Counted from the first letter of the stretch, positions 1 to 6,222 are shown. The stretch is 6,281 bases of DNA from Candidatus Babeliales bacterium (GCA_016763165.1 JAESUJ010000084.1:1-6281); one strand, 5' to 3'. The notes: a model not told the origin generated them from the letters alone. A program made the numbers and translations.

Positions 1-80
1 AGTATCTCTTCAGCTTCTGCATATAAAAGCGAACTCACAAAAACCGCTAAGCCCAATGTATAAATATTTTTTTTAAACAT
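1..80 (-). CDS. 5' end of an exported protein of unknown function (partial)
   Basis: The reverse strand reads ATG at 80 and stays open to the window edge, giving 26 residues: two lysines (K3, K4), a hydrophobic core over about residues 6-20 (YTLGLAVFVSSLLYA), then an acidic stretch AEAEEI. This is a textbook Sec signal peptide with a likely cleavage site near A21 or A23. A GAGG Shine-Dalgarno sequence lies on the reverse strand about 7 bases before the ATG, which supports this start. The mature protein lies outside the window, so no function can be assigned. It is codirectional with the broken ankyrin gene at 173-617, 92 bases away, and could once have shared its transcript. Confidence 0.72.
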   Translation of the reverse strand, partial: MFKKNIYTLGLAVFVSSLLYAEAEEI

Positions 81-172
81 AATTAAACCTCAAAATTTAT
101 AATCGCTTTAGAAACATTATTCTAATTACTTTTCTATAAAGAAATTTTAGCAAATTTATGAAAAATAGTAAA

Positions 173-617
173 TCAAGAAGACCAGTCACGCCTCTCTGCA
201 CCATCATCTATTAAAATATGAACCATTTCACCACTTACTTCTGCTCTCTCAACATGATCTAGGGCTATATCCAAAGGTGTACAGAAGCATCACCATTTGC
301 ATTGGGATTCGAACCTTGTGCAAGCAGGTATTTTACCATTTCTATGTTGTCAAAAAGCACAGCATTTCCCAAAGCAGTATTCATCTTTCTATCCCCATTA
401 ACTGTATTTGCACCTTGTGTCTGATTAACACTTGCCCCCGCCTTCAATAATAAGTGACCCTCGCACGGCTTAAAATCCGTGACTTCTGTAAGAATGATGA
501 GCAGATATCACTCAAAGACTCACAAAATGCTACTACTATTTCTTCTATCGATGTATATATATTTCTCATATCATCAAATTGACTATTCACAACAACCCCT
601 CCAAAACTATACAACAT
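173..617 (-). pseudogene. Frameshifted ankyrin-repeat protein gene
   Basis: Three pieces in different frames add up to one small ankyrin protein. The N-terminal piece starts at ATG 617 (or GTG 590, which has a strong GGAGGGG ribosome site) and runs about 57 codons to a TGA at 444-446. An overlapping frame then reads HLLLKAGASVN, followed by an ankyrin repeat with TALGNAVLFDNIEMVKYLL and GSNPNANGD, ending at TAG 265-267. A third frame resumes at about 288 with TPLDIALDHVERAEVSGEMV and HILIDDGAERR, ending at TGA 173-175. Near 285-290 the sequence behaves as if one base of an ankyrin G-x-TPL motif had been lost. Near 445-475 the first repeat is also damaged, perhaps by a small deletion. No signal peptide is evident. 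Ankyrin repeats bind proteins; this copy probably makes no full product. A sequencing error could explain one break but less easily both. Confidence 0.72.
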
Positions 618-816
618 ACAATCACCGAGGATTCAAATAACAGATTCTAAGTCTCCAGATTATGGTATTTCATAATTTAAAAATAAGCAAAAAACTGTTG
701 TATTTGTATAATATTTGTGATAAACACCTTACTATCAAGTCAATTCAATACATCATTATAATCGTTTTACTAATTTATTAAGAAAAACAAATAACCTACA
801 GAAAGGATCTTTAATC
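618..816. promoter_or_regulatory. AT-rich divergent intergenic region, probable promoters
   Basis: This stretch separates the minus-strand broken ankyrin gene from the plus-strand ankyrin gene at 817, so both promoters should lie here. TATAAT hexamers occur on the plus strand at 707-712 and 757-762, and the second is also a TATAAT on the minus strand (755-760). None has a convincing -35 box at normal spacing, and TATAAT is common by chance in such AT-rich DNA, so no start site is assigned. No ORF, RNA gene or long repeat is seen here. Confidence 0.3.
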
Positions 817-1320
817 ATGCTCAAAAAAACACTTTTTCTTACAGGTATCATCGTTTTTTTTCTACTTATAAGCACATGCATCAACCTTTCAGCAGCATCT
901 AATCCATATAAAGAACTAATAGAACAGAGGGATGAAGCTATTTTAGATGGCGACATTGACAAAATGGAAGAGCTTTTAAATCAAGGAATGCCTGTTGACA
1001 TACAAGATGATCTCGGCTGGACGGCGCTCCATCAAGCCGTAGTTGAACAAGACTTTTACATGGTAAAGCTTCTTCTTGAACATGGAGCTGGTCCTAATAT
1101 TAAAGAGAATAATGGTGAAACAGCACTGCATAAATCTGCCAGGACTGCTTTTATAAATATTGTACAATTACTTCTTGATCATAAAGCTAATCCTGATATA
1201 GAAAATAAAATAGGCGAGACTCCGCTTGATAAATCTCAAAAACTCAAAAAGGATGGCATCAGCGAGCTCTTATCCAAACACTCCTCACGAAGTGATAAAA
1301 TCAAGCCAGCAAAAAGATAG
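817..1320 (+). CDS. Exported small ankyrin-repeat protein (167 aa)
   Basis: The protein begins with a Sec-type signal peptide: K3-K4, a hydrophobic core over about residues 6-20, and a probable cleavage after the LSAA stretch (A26/A27). Ankyrin repeats follow: a divergent one at about 38-66 (AILDGDIDKMEELLNQG), a clear one at 67-99 (GWTALHQAVVEQDFYMVKLL), another at 100-132 (GETALHKSARTAFINIVQLL), and a C-terminal capping half repeat from 133 (GETPLDKSQKL). The tail from about 155 is basic and polar (SSRSDKIKPAKR). Ankyrin repeats are protein-binding scaffolds and no catalytic domain is present. The start is supported by AAAGGA 9 bases upstream. The protein should reach the periplasm or beyond; delivery to a host cell would be inference. 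Cys21 is not a good lipobox cysteine because Thr precedes it. The gene is monocistronic as seen here, and convergent with the tRNA downstream. Confidence 0.88.
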   Translation: MLKKTLFLTGIIVFFLLISTCINLSAASNPYKELIEQRDEAILDGDIDKMEELLNQGMPVDIQDDLGWTALHQAVVEQDFYMVKLLLEHGAGPNIKENNGETALHKSARTAFINIVQLLLDHKANPDIENKIGETPLDKSQKLKKDGISELLSKHSSRSDKIKPAKR

Positions 1321-1443
1321 CTTAAAATCGGCTGACAATTTCATTATAAATATATTTTTTATCTTGTTGTAAACTTAAAGAGACTAATTTTTACTACAAA
1401 GAATGTAAAGATACCGTCGGCAACCGAAGCTTCAATGCGAAGA

Positions 1444-1535
1444 TGGTGGAGAGGGAGGGATTTGAACCCTCGATACCTTATTAAGGGCATAGTCGCTTTC
1501 GAGACGACCGCATTCAACCACTCTGCCACCTCTCC
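1444..1535 (-). tRNA. tRNA-Ser, anticodon CGA
   Basis: The reverse strand folds as a class II tRNA. The acceptor GGAGAGG (1535-1529) pairs with CCTCTCC (1454-1448). The D arm is GCA...TGC around GAGTGGTTGAA. The anticodon stem GTCGT/GCGAC encloses the loop CTCGAAA, placing anticodon CGA at 1501-1499, which reads serine UCG. The long variable arm has an ATGCC/GGTAT stem typical of serine tRNAs. The T arm is GAGGG-TTCAAAT-CCCTC. A 3' CCA is encoded at 1446-1444. The discriminator base (1447) reads A, whereas bacterial serine tRNAs usually have G. No clear promoter or terminator was found for it. Confidence 0.95.
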
Positions 1536-1697
1536 AAAATATAGACTCAATGTTATCAAGTTTTCAAATAAAATCTAGAAAAGGAGTCGTAATAAAAAAC
1601 TTAATGTATACAACTATCCCTTTAAATCAATCATATTACTTTTAAATTATATTGCTAAAATAAAAAAAAAGCAGTAAAATACTGTATATTGTTAGTC

Positions 1698-1726
1698 GAA
1701 AGGCGTCCAAAAAAACGCGCGCTTTC
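1698..1726. other. Stem-loop in the spacer before the first transporter gene
   Basis: GAAAG at 1698-1702 pairs with CTTTC at 1722-1726. After one bulged G (1721), GCGT at 1703-1706 pairs with GCGC at 1717-1720, closing an A-rich loop. It is one of the few GC-rich spots in the 1536-1800 spacer. Neither strand has a T-tract directly after it, so it is not an obvious intrinsic terminator. It lies upstream of the proposed promoter at 1735-1763 and could be an operator-like site, part of a small RNA, or chance. The rest of the spacer shows no gene. Confidence 0.3.
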
Positions 1727-1734
1727 ATAAAATT

Positions 1735-1763
1735 TTCACAACCATGATGCTTGGAATTATAAA
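1735..1763 (+). promoter_or_regulatory. Probable sigma70-type promoter of the first nucleotide transporter
   Basis: TTCACA (1735-1740) and TATAAA (1758-1763) are separated by 17 bases, and each differs from the TTGACA/TATAAT consensus at one position. Transcription would begin near 1770, giving a leader of about 30 bases before the ATG at 1801. This is the best promoter match seen in the spacer, but AT-rich DNA produces such matches by chance. Confidence 0.45.
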
Positions 1764-1783
1764 AAATTGTTAAGTATCAGACA

Positions 1784-1803
1784 ATACGAGGAGTTTTCGT
1801 ATG
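1784..1803 (+). promoter_or_regulatory. Ribosome binding site within a small hairpin that includes the start codon
   Basis: GAGGAG at 1788-1793 is a strong Shine-Dalgarno sequence 7 bases before the ATG at 1801. ATACGA (1784-1789) is an exact inverted match to TCGTAT (1797-1802), so the leader can fold into a 6 bp stem. GGAG falls in or next to the loop and the first two bases of the AUG lie in the stem. The helix is short and AT-rich, so it is marginally stable. It might tune translation of the transporter with temperature or ribosome load; that role is inference. Confidence 0.4.
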
Positions 1804-3123
1804 TTTTCTGGTTTAATGCGTACATTTTTTGGTGACATGAATAAAAATGAAGCCAAAAAGTTCGCTATTTGTTCCGTCACATTTATGCTATTGATAGGTG
1901 CCTACTGGCTTCTCAGAACCTTGAAAGATGCACTTTTTGATGACCTAGTCGGTCTAGCTTACCAACCAAAAGCTAAAATATTTTCTCTATTTGTTATCAT
2001 TCCTTTGGTTTTAATTTATACCAAGTTAGTTGATTCAGTAGAGCGTCACAAATTATTTTATATCATTTGTACTGCATATGCAGCGATTTTCACTTTAATC
2101 ACATATGCATATGTAAACCCATTGCCAAACTTCATTCCTTCATTAACAGCGATGATTCCTGGCAGCCCACTTGGTTGGTTTATCTATGTTGCAATTGAGA
2201 GCTTTGGATCATTATCCATCGGTCTTTTTTGGGCATTTATGGCAAGCACAACTTCTACTGCATCTGCAAAGCGTGGCTATGCACTTATTTACGGGGTTGG
2301 ACAACTTGGTTCAATTGGTGGCCCAACTTTAACAACATATGCTCCCGTTCTTGGACTTCCATTTTTGATTATGTTTGCAGCTGGTGCAATTTTAATGGTT
2401 CCTTTATTAATCATGCTTTTAATGAATGTTATTCCAATAGAAGAGATGACCTCTGATCCACATGCAAGTGCGACTCCTAAAAAACGTACTGGATTATTTG
2501 AAGGACTTCGTTTATTAACAACAAGCCCATATCTTCTTGGTGTTTTAGTAATTTCAACTATTTATGAAATTGTTGGAACCATCATGGATCTTCAATTGAA
2601 ATTGCTTGCAAAACAAGTTTATACAACTAAAGAAACTTTTGCGGCATTTATTGGAACATTTGGACAGACAACTAATGGTTTTGCACTGCTCATGGCATTC
2701 CTAGGTACAGGTTTTTTTGTTAGAACATTCGGCGTACGATTCTGTTTGGTAATGTACCCTGTACTTGCAGGTATTGTTGTTGGAGCAACTCTTGTTTACC
2801 CATCATTGTGGCCAGTTTTTATAGCAGTATTAATGATCAAAGCTTTAAGCTACACCTTGAATAATCCTGTTAAAGAATTAATGTACATCCCAACCAGTAA
2901 AGATGTTAAATTCAAAGCAAAAAGTTGGATCGAAGCATTTGGTGGCCGTACCGCAAAAGCAGGCGGGTCAGTTATCAATAATTTCTTCGCTGGCAACTTG
3001 ACAGCTTTGATGACTTTTGGAACAATGGCATCGTTAGGCGTCATTGGTATATGGATTGGTATAGCATTCATTGTTGGAACAAGTTATAATAACTTAATCC
3101 GTGACAACAAGATTATCGAGTAG
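1801..3123 (+). CDS. NTT/Tlc-family nucleotide transporter (ATP/ADP translocase type), copy 1
   Basis: A 440-residue inner-membrane protein with about 12 hydrophobic segments (for example residues 21-38, 60-77, 126-148, 187-211, 245-262) belonging to the ATP:ADP antiporter family (TLC/NTT). In intracellular bacteria these exchange host ATP for ADP or import nucleotides. The N-terminal YWLLRTLKDALF (R39, K42) matches the family R-D-T-K-D region. E133 lies in the ESFGSLSIGLFWAF motif. The C-terminal NNPVKELMYIP (K358) followed by KFKAKSWIEAFGGR corresponds to the family P-T-K-E-M-A-Y-I-P signature. Charged residues at these sites determine transport in studied members. Where the family usually has Glu in the middle helix (N-L-V-E type motif), this copy has D263. 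It is shorter than classic Tlc proteins of about 500 residues. The start has GAGGAG at 7 bases. The substrate (ATP/ADP, other NTPs or NAD) cannot be read from sequence alone. Confidence 0.9.
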   Translation: MFSGLMRTFFGDMNKNEAKKFAICSVTFMLLIGAYWLLRTLKDALFDDLVGLAYQPKAKIFSLFVIIPLVLIYTKLVDSVERHKLFYIICTAYAAIFTLITYAYVNPLPNFIPSLTAMIPGSPLGWFIYVAIESFGSLSIGLFWAFMASTTSTASAKRGYALIYGVGQLGSIGGPTLTTYAPVLGLPFLIMFAAGAILMVPLLIMLLMNVIPIEEMTSDPHASATPKKRTGLFEGLRLLTTSPYLLGVLVISTIYEIVGTIMDLQLKLLAKQVYTTKETFAAFIGTFGQTTNGFALLMAFLGTGFFVRTFGVRFCLVMYPVLAGIVVGATLVYPSLWPVFIAVLMIKALSYTLNNPVKELMYIPTSKDVKFKAKSWIEAFGGRTAKAGGSVINNFFAGNLTALMTFGTMASLGVIGIWIGIAFIVGTSYNNLIRDNKIIE

Positions 3124-3175
3124 TAACTATACGTTATTAAATAATAATACAATGTTATACATATCATACAATTTT

Positions 3176-3207
3176 AATAGGGATGTCTGTCTAGGCATCC
3201 CTATTTT
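3176..3207 (+). terminator. Strong hairpin, probable intrinsic terminator between the two transporter genes
   Basis: AATAGGGATGTC (3176-3187) pairs with GGCATCCCTATT (3194-3205) as a 12 bp stem with one T-G wobble and a 6-base loop, followed by TTTT (3204-3207). The U-tract is short and partly inside the stem, so termination may be partial. AAAAT precedes the stem, so the reverse direction would also have a T-rich tail. The hairpin ends only a few bases before the AAAGGAG ribosome site (3210-3216) of the second transporter. That gene must therefore be reached by read-through, by a promoter in 3124-3175, or be controlled by this structure. Confidence 0.7.
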
Positions 3208-3220
3208 ATAAAGGAGAATT

Positions 3221-3589
3221 ATGATATCAAAATTTTTTGATATTTTATGGGGAAATTTGAGTAGAGATGAACTAAGAAAGTTTACCCTATGCTCAATAAC
3301 ATTTATGCTACTTGTTGGATCTTATTGGCTTTTACGGGTACTCAAGGACGCTCTGTTCGATGACCTTGTTGGTATTATACATCAACCAAAAGCAAAAATT
3401 CTTTCAATGATTGTCATTATTCCACTAGTTCTCATCTATGCACGTTTAGTTGATACAGTTGAGCGTCATAAACTTTTTTTCTGGATTTGCACGTCATACT
3501 CAATGCTGTTTACTCTTATTCTCTATTTTTACACACACCCTTTACAAATTTTTTATACACGATTTCTTCCAGGAAATATTTTAGGTTAG
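3221..3589 (+). CDS. N-terminal fragment of transporter copy 2 (122 aa)
   Basis: This is the part translated if the amber codon is obeyed. It holds about three hydrophobic segments (residues 21-38, 60-77 and 85-105) and the substrate-site motif YWLLRVLKDALFDDL (R39, K42), nearly identical to copy 1. It ends in PGNILG just before the loop-to-helix transition that carries Trp in copy 1. Alone it is too short to be a transporter of this family, whose members have about 12 membrane helices. Confidence 0.6.
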   Translation: MISKFFDILWGNLSRDELRKFTLCSITFMLLVGSYWLLRVLKDALFDDLVGIIHQPKAKILSMIVIIPLVLIYARLVDTVERHKLFFWICTSYSMLFTLILYFYTHPLQIFYTRFLPGNILG

Positions 3590-3649
3590 ATCACATACGT
3601 CTCTGTTGAAAGTTTTGGATCATTAGCAATCGGTCTTTTTTGGGCATTC

Positions 3650-4534
3650 ATGGCAAGCACGACAAATACAGCATCTGCTAAACGTGGCTACCCTATGATT
3701 TATACCATTGGACAACTTGGTACAATTGCAACCACTACGATGGTTACGCAAGTTAAATTTATTGGATTCACTCAATTATGGGCTGGTGCGGCTTGTGCTG
3801 TTTTCATTGTTCCTTTTGTGATCATGCTTTTACTCACAACAGTTCCCCAAGAAACTATGCAATCTAATGTCAAAACCAATGAAAAAAAACGAGAAAAAAC
3901 AGGATTGTTTGAAGGACTTCGTCTGCTTACAACAAAACCATACCTGATGGGAATTCTTGTAATTTCAACTTTCTATGAAGTTGTTGTAACCATCATGGAA
4001 TTCCAAATGAAAATGCTTGCACGCCAAATATATACCTCACGTGAAGCCTTTGCTGCTTTTTTAGGAACATACGGTCAAGCAACTAATCTTTTAGCATTTT
4101 CATTCGCACTATTTGGAACAGGAATTATTGTTAGAACTTTTGGAGTACGTTTCTGTCTGGTTATATTTCCACTTATTTCAGGAACCATTGTAACCTCAGC
4201 CTTGCTTCACCCATCATTGTGGGTTATTTTTGCAGCAGCTATGATTACCAAAGGATTAAGTTACACACTGAACAATCCTGTTAAAGAATTAATGTACATT
4301 CCTACCAGCAAGGATATCAAATTTAAAGCAAAAAGCTGGATCGAAGCATTTGGAGCTCGCGGATCAAAAGGAGCTGGTGCAACAGTCTGTGCTACATTTG
4401 CAAATAACTTGCCCTCCTTGATAACCTTTGGAACCATTGCATCGTTAAGCGTTATTAGCGTCTGGGCAACTGTTGCATTCTTAGTTGGAACAAAATACAA
4501 CAGACTCATTAAAGATGATGAAATCATTGAATAA
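3650..4534 (+). CDS. C-terminal fragment of transporter copy 2 (up to 294 aa from first ATG)
   Basis: The open frame after the TAG starts at 3590, but its first ATG is at 3650, inside a conserved helix (WAFMAS). It has no Shine-Dalgarno sequence, and no in-frame GTG or TTG lies earlier, so independent translation looks poor. It contains the middle-helix E260, the Gly-rich central motif TGLFEGLRLLTTKPYL, and NNPVKELMYIP with K355 (numbering of the full frame). The segment after that signature, GARGSKGAGATVCATFA, differs from copy 1 (GGRTAKAGGSVINNFF) and may reflect a different substrate or relaxed constraint. Good preservation of this half argues that any inactivation is recent. Confidence 0.55.
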   Translation: MASTTNTASAKRGYPMIYTIGQLGTIATTTMVTQVKFIGFTQLWAGAACAVFIVPFVIMLLLTTVPQETMQSNVKTNEKKREKTGLFEGLRLLTTKPYLMGILVISTFYEVVVTIMEFQMKMLARQIYTSREAFAAFLGTYGQATNLLAFSFALFGTGIIVRTFGVRFCLVIFPLISGTIVTSALLHPSLWVIFAAAMITKGLSYTLNNPVKELMYIPTSKDIKFKAKSWIEAFGARGSKGAGATVCATFANNLPSLITFGTIASLSVISVWATVAFLVGTKYNRLIKDDEIIE

Positions 4535-4570
4535 AAATTCAATACAACAACTTTTAAGGTTACCGTAAAT

Positions 4571-5614
4571 ATGAGACTCATTTTAGGCATTGAAACATCT
4601 TGCGATGAAACAGCAGCTGCTGTTTACGATTCAAAAAATCAGAAAATTTTAAGCAATGTTCTGCATTCACAAATAAAATTACATGAAAAATATGGTGGAG
4701 TAGTTCCAGAAATTGCATCTCGATCCCACCTAGCACGAATCAAATCTATTGTGGAACAAGCACTTGAAGAAGCTGCTCTCTCTTTCGATGCCATTGACAC
4801 CATTGCGGTAACAACTAAACCAGGCCTTGCAGGATCACTCCTTGTAGGGCTTTCATACGCCAAAGGGCTTGCCTGGGCTGGCAATAAAAAACTCGTTGGT
4901 ATTGACCACCTAGAAGGGCATCTTTTTTCATCAATGTTACAAGCTGATGGAACGAAACGAGATGAACATTCTTTTCCATACCTTGCACTTTCAATGTCAG
5001 GTGGACATACGTCACTCTATCTTGTCTACAGCAATCAAAAATATGAAATCATTGGACAGACCATTGATGATGCTGGAGGTGAAGCATTTGATAAAGTTGC
5101 ACGCATGCTTGGACTACCCTATCCTGGCGGACCTCACATTGAAAAAAAAGCAGAAAAAATTAACTTTCAAGATTTTTTCAAATACCCACGAGTACGACTC
5201 AAAAATGCAAAATTAAACTTTAGTTTTTCTGGACTTAAAACAGCTGTTTTATACGATCTCATGAAAAGAGGCTGGTATGATCTTAAGAAAAATAGACCAA
5301 CAAGCAATTTAACTGAAGAGAACGTTCAACAAGTTGCAAGCTCGCTTCTTGTCTGCATTGCTGATATCGTTATTAATCATATCAAAGATGCACTTGTTTT
5401 ATATCCAGAAATCAAAGGGGTCACCTTCATCGGTGGAGTTGCTTGTAACAAATATATCAAAGGGCGTATTGAACAGTACACCAAAGCTCGTAAACTATTT
5501 ACCATTAGTCCCATTCCCAGCTTCTGTGTTGACAATGCAGCAATGATCGCCTACGCTGCATCATTGTCTCAAACTCAAAGTAAAGAATCTGATTGGTATT
5601 TAGATATATTTTAA
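4571..5614 (+). CDS. tsaD: tRNA N6-adenosine threonylcarbamoyltransferase TsaD
   Basis: TsaD transfers the threonylcarbamoyl group from threonylcarbamoyl-AMP to A37 of tRNAs reading ANN codons (t6A), working with TsaB and TsaE in the cytoplasm. The 347 residues cover the full ASKHA-fold protein (usual length about 335-350). Visible motifs, in order, are GIETSCDET (6-14), KYGGVVPEIASRSH, the metal-binding HLEGH (H113, H117), SGGHT (143-147), GEAFDKVARMLGLPYPGGP, FSGLKTAV, GGVACNKYI, and CVDNAAMIAY with metal ligand D321. No key residue is missing. The start lies 36 bases after the transporter frame. Its Shine-Dalgarno match is modest (AAGG, about 11 bases upstream). It probably shares a transcript with transporter copy 2 and the ankyrin gene 21 bases downstream; a housekeeping gene there would keep that transcript active. 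Confidence 0.97.
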   Translation: MRLILGIETSCDETAAAVYDSKNQKILSNVLHSQIKLHEKYGGVVPEIASRSHLARIKSIVEQALEEAALSFDAIDTIAVTTKPGLAGSLLVGLSYAKGLAWAGNKKLVGIDHLEGHLFSSMLQADGTKRDEHSFPYLALSMSGGHTSLYLVYSNQKYEIIGQTIDDAGGEAFDKVARMLGLPYPGGPHIEKKAEKINFQDFFKYPRVRLKNAKLNFSFSGLKTAVLYDLMKRGWYDLKKNRPTSNLTEENVQQVASSLLVCIADIVINHIKDALVLYPEIKGVTFIGGVACNKYIKGRIEQYTKARKLFTISPIPSFCVDNAAMIAYAASLSQTQSKESDWYLDIF

Positions 5615-5635
5615 AAACGTTATAAAAGGAGAGAG

Positions 5636-6115
5636 ATGATCATTTTTCTTCTATTATTTTTAACAAATGTAGAATTATCAGCATCATCAACAAATCATCA
5701 GAACCTTATCACTGAAAAACTAGCAAAAGATTTTTTGGGTAACTGCCTGCTTAAAAATCAAGAAACAGATCCAGTTGAATCAGTAAAAAAAATTATTATT
5801 TATGCAAAAAAAGAAAATGTTTTAACCAACCTTCTTAAGATATTAATTAAAAGTTTCCGTATTGAACTAGACCAAAAAAACCAAACAGAAAAATACCTAT
5901 CTAACGTCGTATTCAGCTGTAACAACAAAGGAATGGGTCTCCTGCACTTTGCCGCAGCATACGCTCACCCAGAAATAGTAGAATTACTTTTAAATGAAGG
6001 GATGGATCCTTGCACCCTTGATACAGATGGCAATAGCCCCCTGAGCTACGCTCGTATGTATAGACGCCAAGAGAATGAACAACTGCTACTCAAATATGTA
6101 TTCAAGAACATATAG
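5636..6115 (+). CDS. Probable exported small ankyrin-repeat protein (159 aa)
   Basis: Residues 1-17 (MIIFLLLFLTNVELSAS) form a hydrophobic leader resembling a signal peptide with cleavage near S15-A16, but without the usual basic residues before the core. Residues 20-95 are lysine-rich, probably helical, and match no family I can name. One good ankyrin repeat covers about 98-131 (GMGLLHFAAAYAHPEIVELL, then NEGMDPCTLDTD) and a second incomplete one follows at 132-157 (GNSPLSYARMYRRQENEQLL). The role is presumably protein binding outside the cytoplasm. The start has AGGAG 4 bases upstream, and the frame is closed upstream by the tsaD stop, so no longer form is possible. It lies 21 bases after tsaD in the same reading frame and is probably cotranscribed with it. 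No convincing terminator follows. Confidence 0.82.
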   Translation: MIIFLLLFLTNVELSASSTNHQNLITEKLAKDFLGNCLLKNQETDPVESVKKIIIYAKKENVLTNLLKILIKSFRIELDQKNQTEKYLSNVVFSCNNKGMGLLHFAAAYAHPEIVELLLNEGMDPCTLDTDGNSPLSYARMYRRQENEQLLLKYVFKNI

Positions 6116-6136
6116 TTTGCTCATAAAAACTAAAAC

Positions 6137-6165
6137 TTGCTAGCACTCTATTTATACAATAAAAT
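6137..6165 (+). promoter_or_regulatory. Possible promoter for the gene starting at 6223
   Basis: TTGCTA (6137-6142) and TAAAAT (6160-6165) are 17 bases apart and would start transcription near 6172, leaving a leader of about 50 bases. The match to consensus is moderate and the DNA is AT-rich, so this is tentative. The 107-base gap after the ankyrin gene makes a separate promoter reasonable. Confidence 0.3.
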
Positions 6166-6222
6166 ATTGAAAACATTTGATACAAATCCAAGCAAATATA
6201 CATATTTTCAAAAGGAATGAAT

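Larger units (their letters stand above)
3221..4534 (+). pseudogene. NTT/Tlc-family nucleotide transporter, copy 2, interrupted by one in-frame TAG
   Basis: The whole frame from ATG 3221 to TAA 4532-4534 spans 438 codons and aligns throughout with the 440-residue first copy without any frameshift. The only defect is TAG at 3587-3589 (codon 123), aligned to Trp126 of copy 1 (TGG), so one G-to-A change explains it. All family motifs survive: R39/K42 before the stop, and E130, E260 and K355 after it. Copy 2 keeps the usual Glu (E260) where copy 1 has Asp. The start has AAAGGAG 4 bases before the ATG. It may be a very recent pseudogene, a base-call error, or a gene expressed by amber read-through. 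TAG ends other genes here (1320, 3123, 6115), so TAG reassignment is unlikely. tsaD follows 36 bases later on the same strand. Confidence 0.8.

Noticed and set aside
868..882. Lipoprotein box at Cys21 of the 817-1320 ankyrin protein
   Set aside because: The residue before Cys is Thr rather than Gly, Ala or Ser, and a better signal peptidase I site follows at the LSAA stretch.
1345..1362. AT-only inverted repeat with T-run after the first ankyrin gene as a terminator
   Set aside because: The possible stem contains only A-T pairs and would be too unstable to terminate transcription.
1359..1559. Minus-strand ORF of 66 codons over the tRNA
   Set aside because: It covers the tRNA-Ser gene, has no ribosome site or recognisable domain, and its motif-like start is a typical artefact of translating a serine tRNA.
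1538..1567. Minus-strand promoter TTGAAA / TATATT for the tRNA
   Set aside because: Spacing is 18 bases, but the -10 box ends 2 bases before the mature tRNA, so transcription would begin inside the tRNA.
1661..1685. Minus-strand intrinsic terminator: CAGTA/TACTG hairpin followed by nine Ts
   Set aside because: The stem has only 5 bp, and no minus-strand gene lies just to its right, so nothing is there to terminate. It could matter only for antisense transcripts from the transporter.
3587..3589. TAG recoded as a sense codon in this organism
   Set aside because: TAG ends three other well-supported genes here (at 1320, 3123 and 6115), and the affected position is a Trp site one change from TGG, which suits mutation better than code change.
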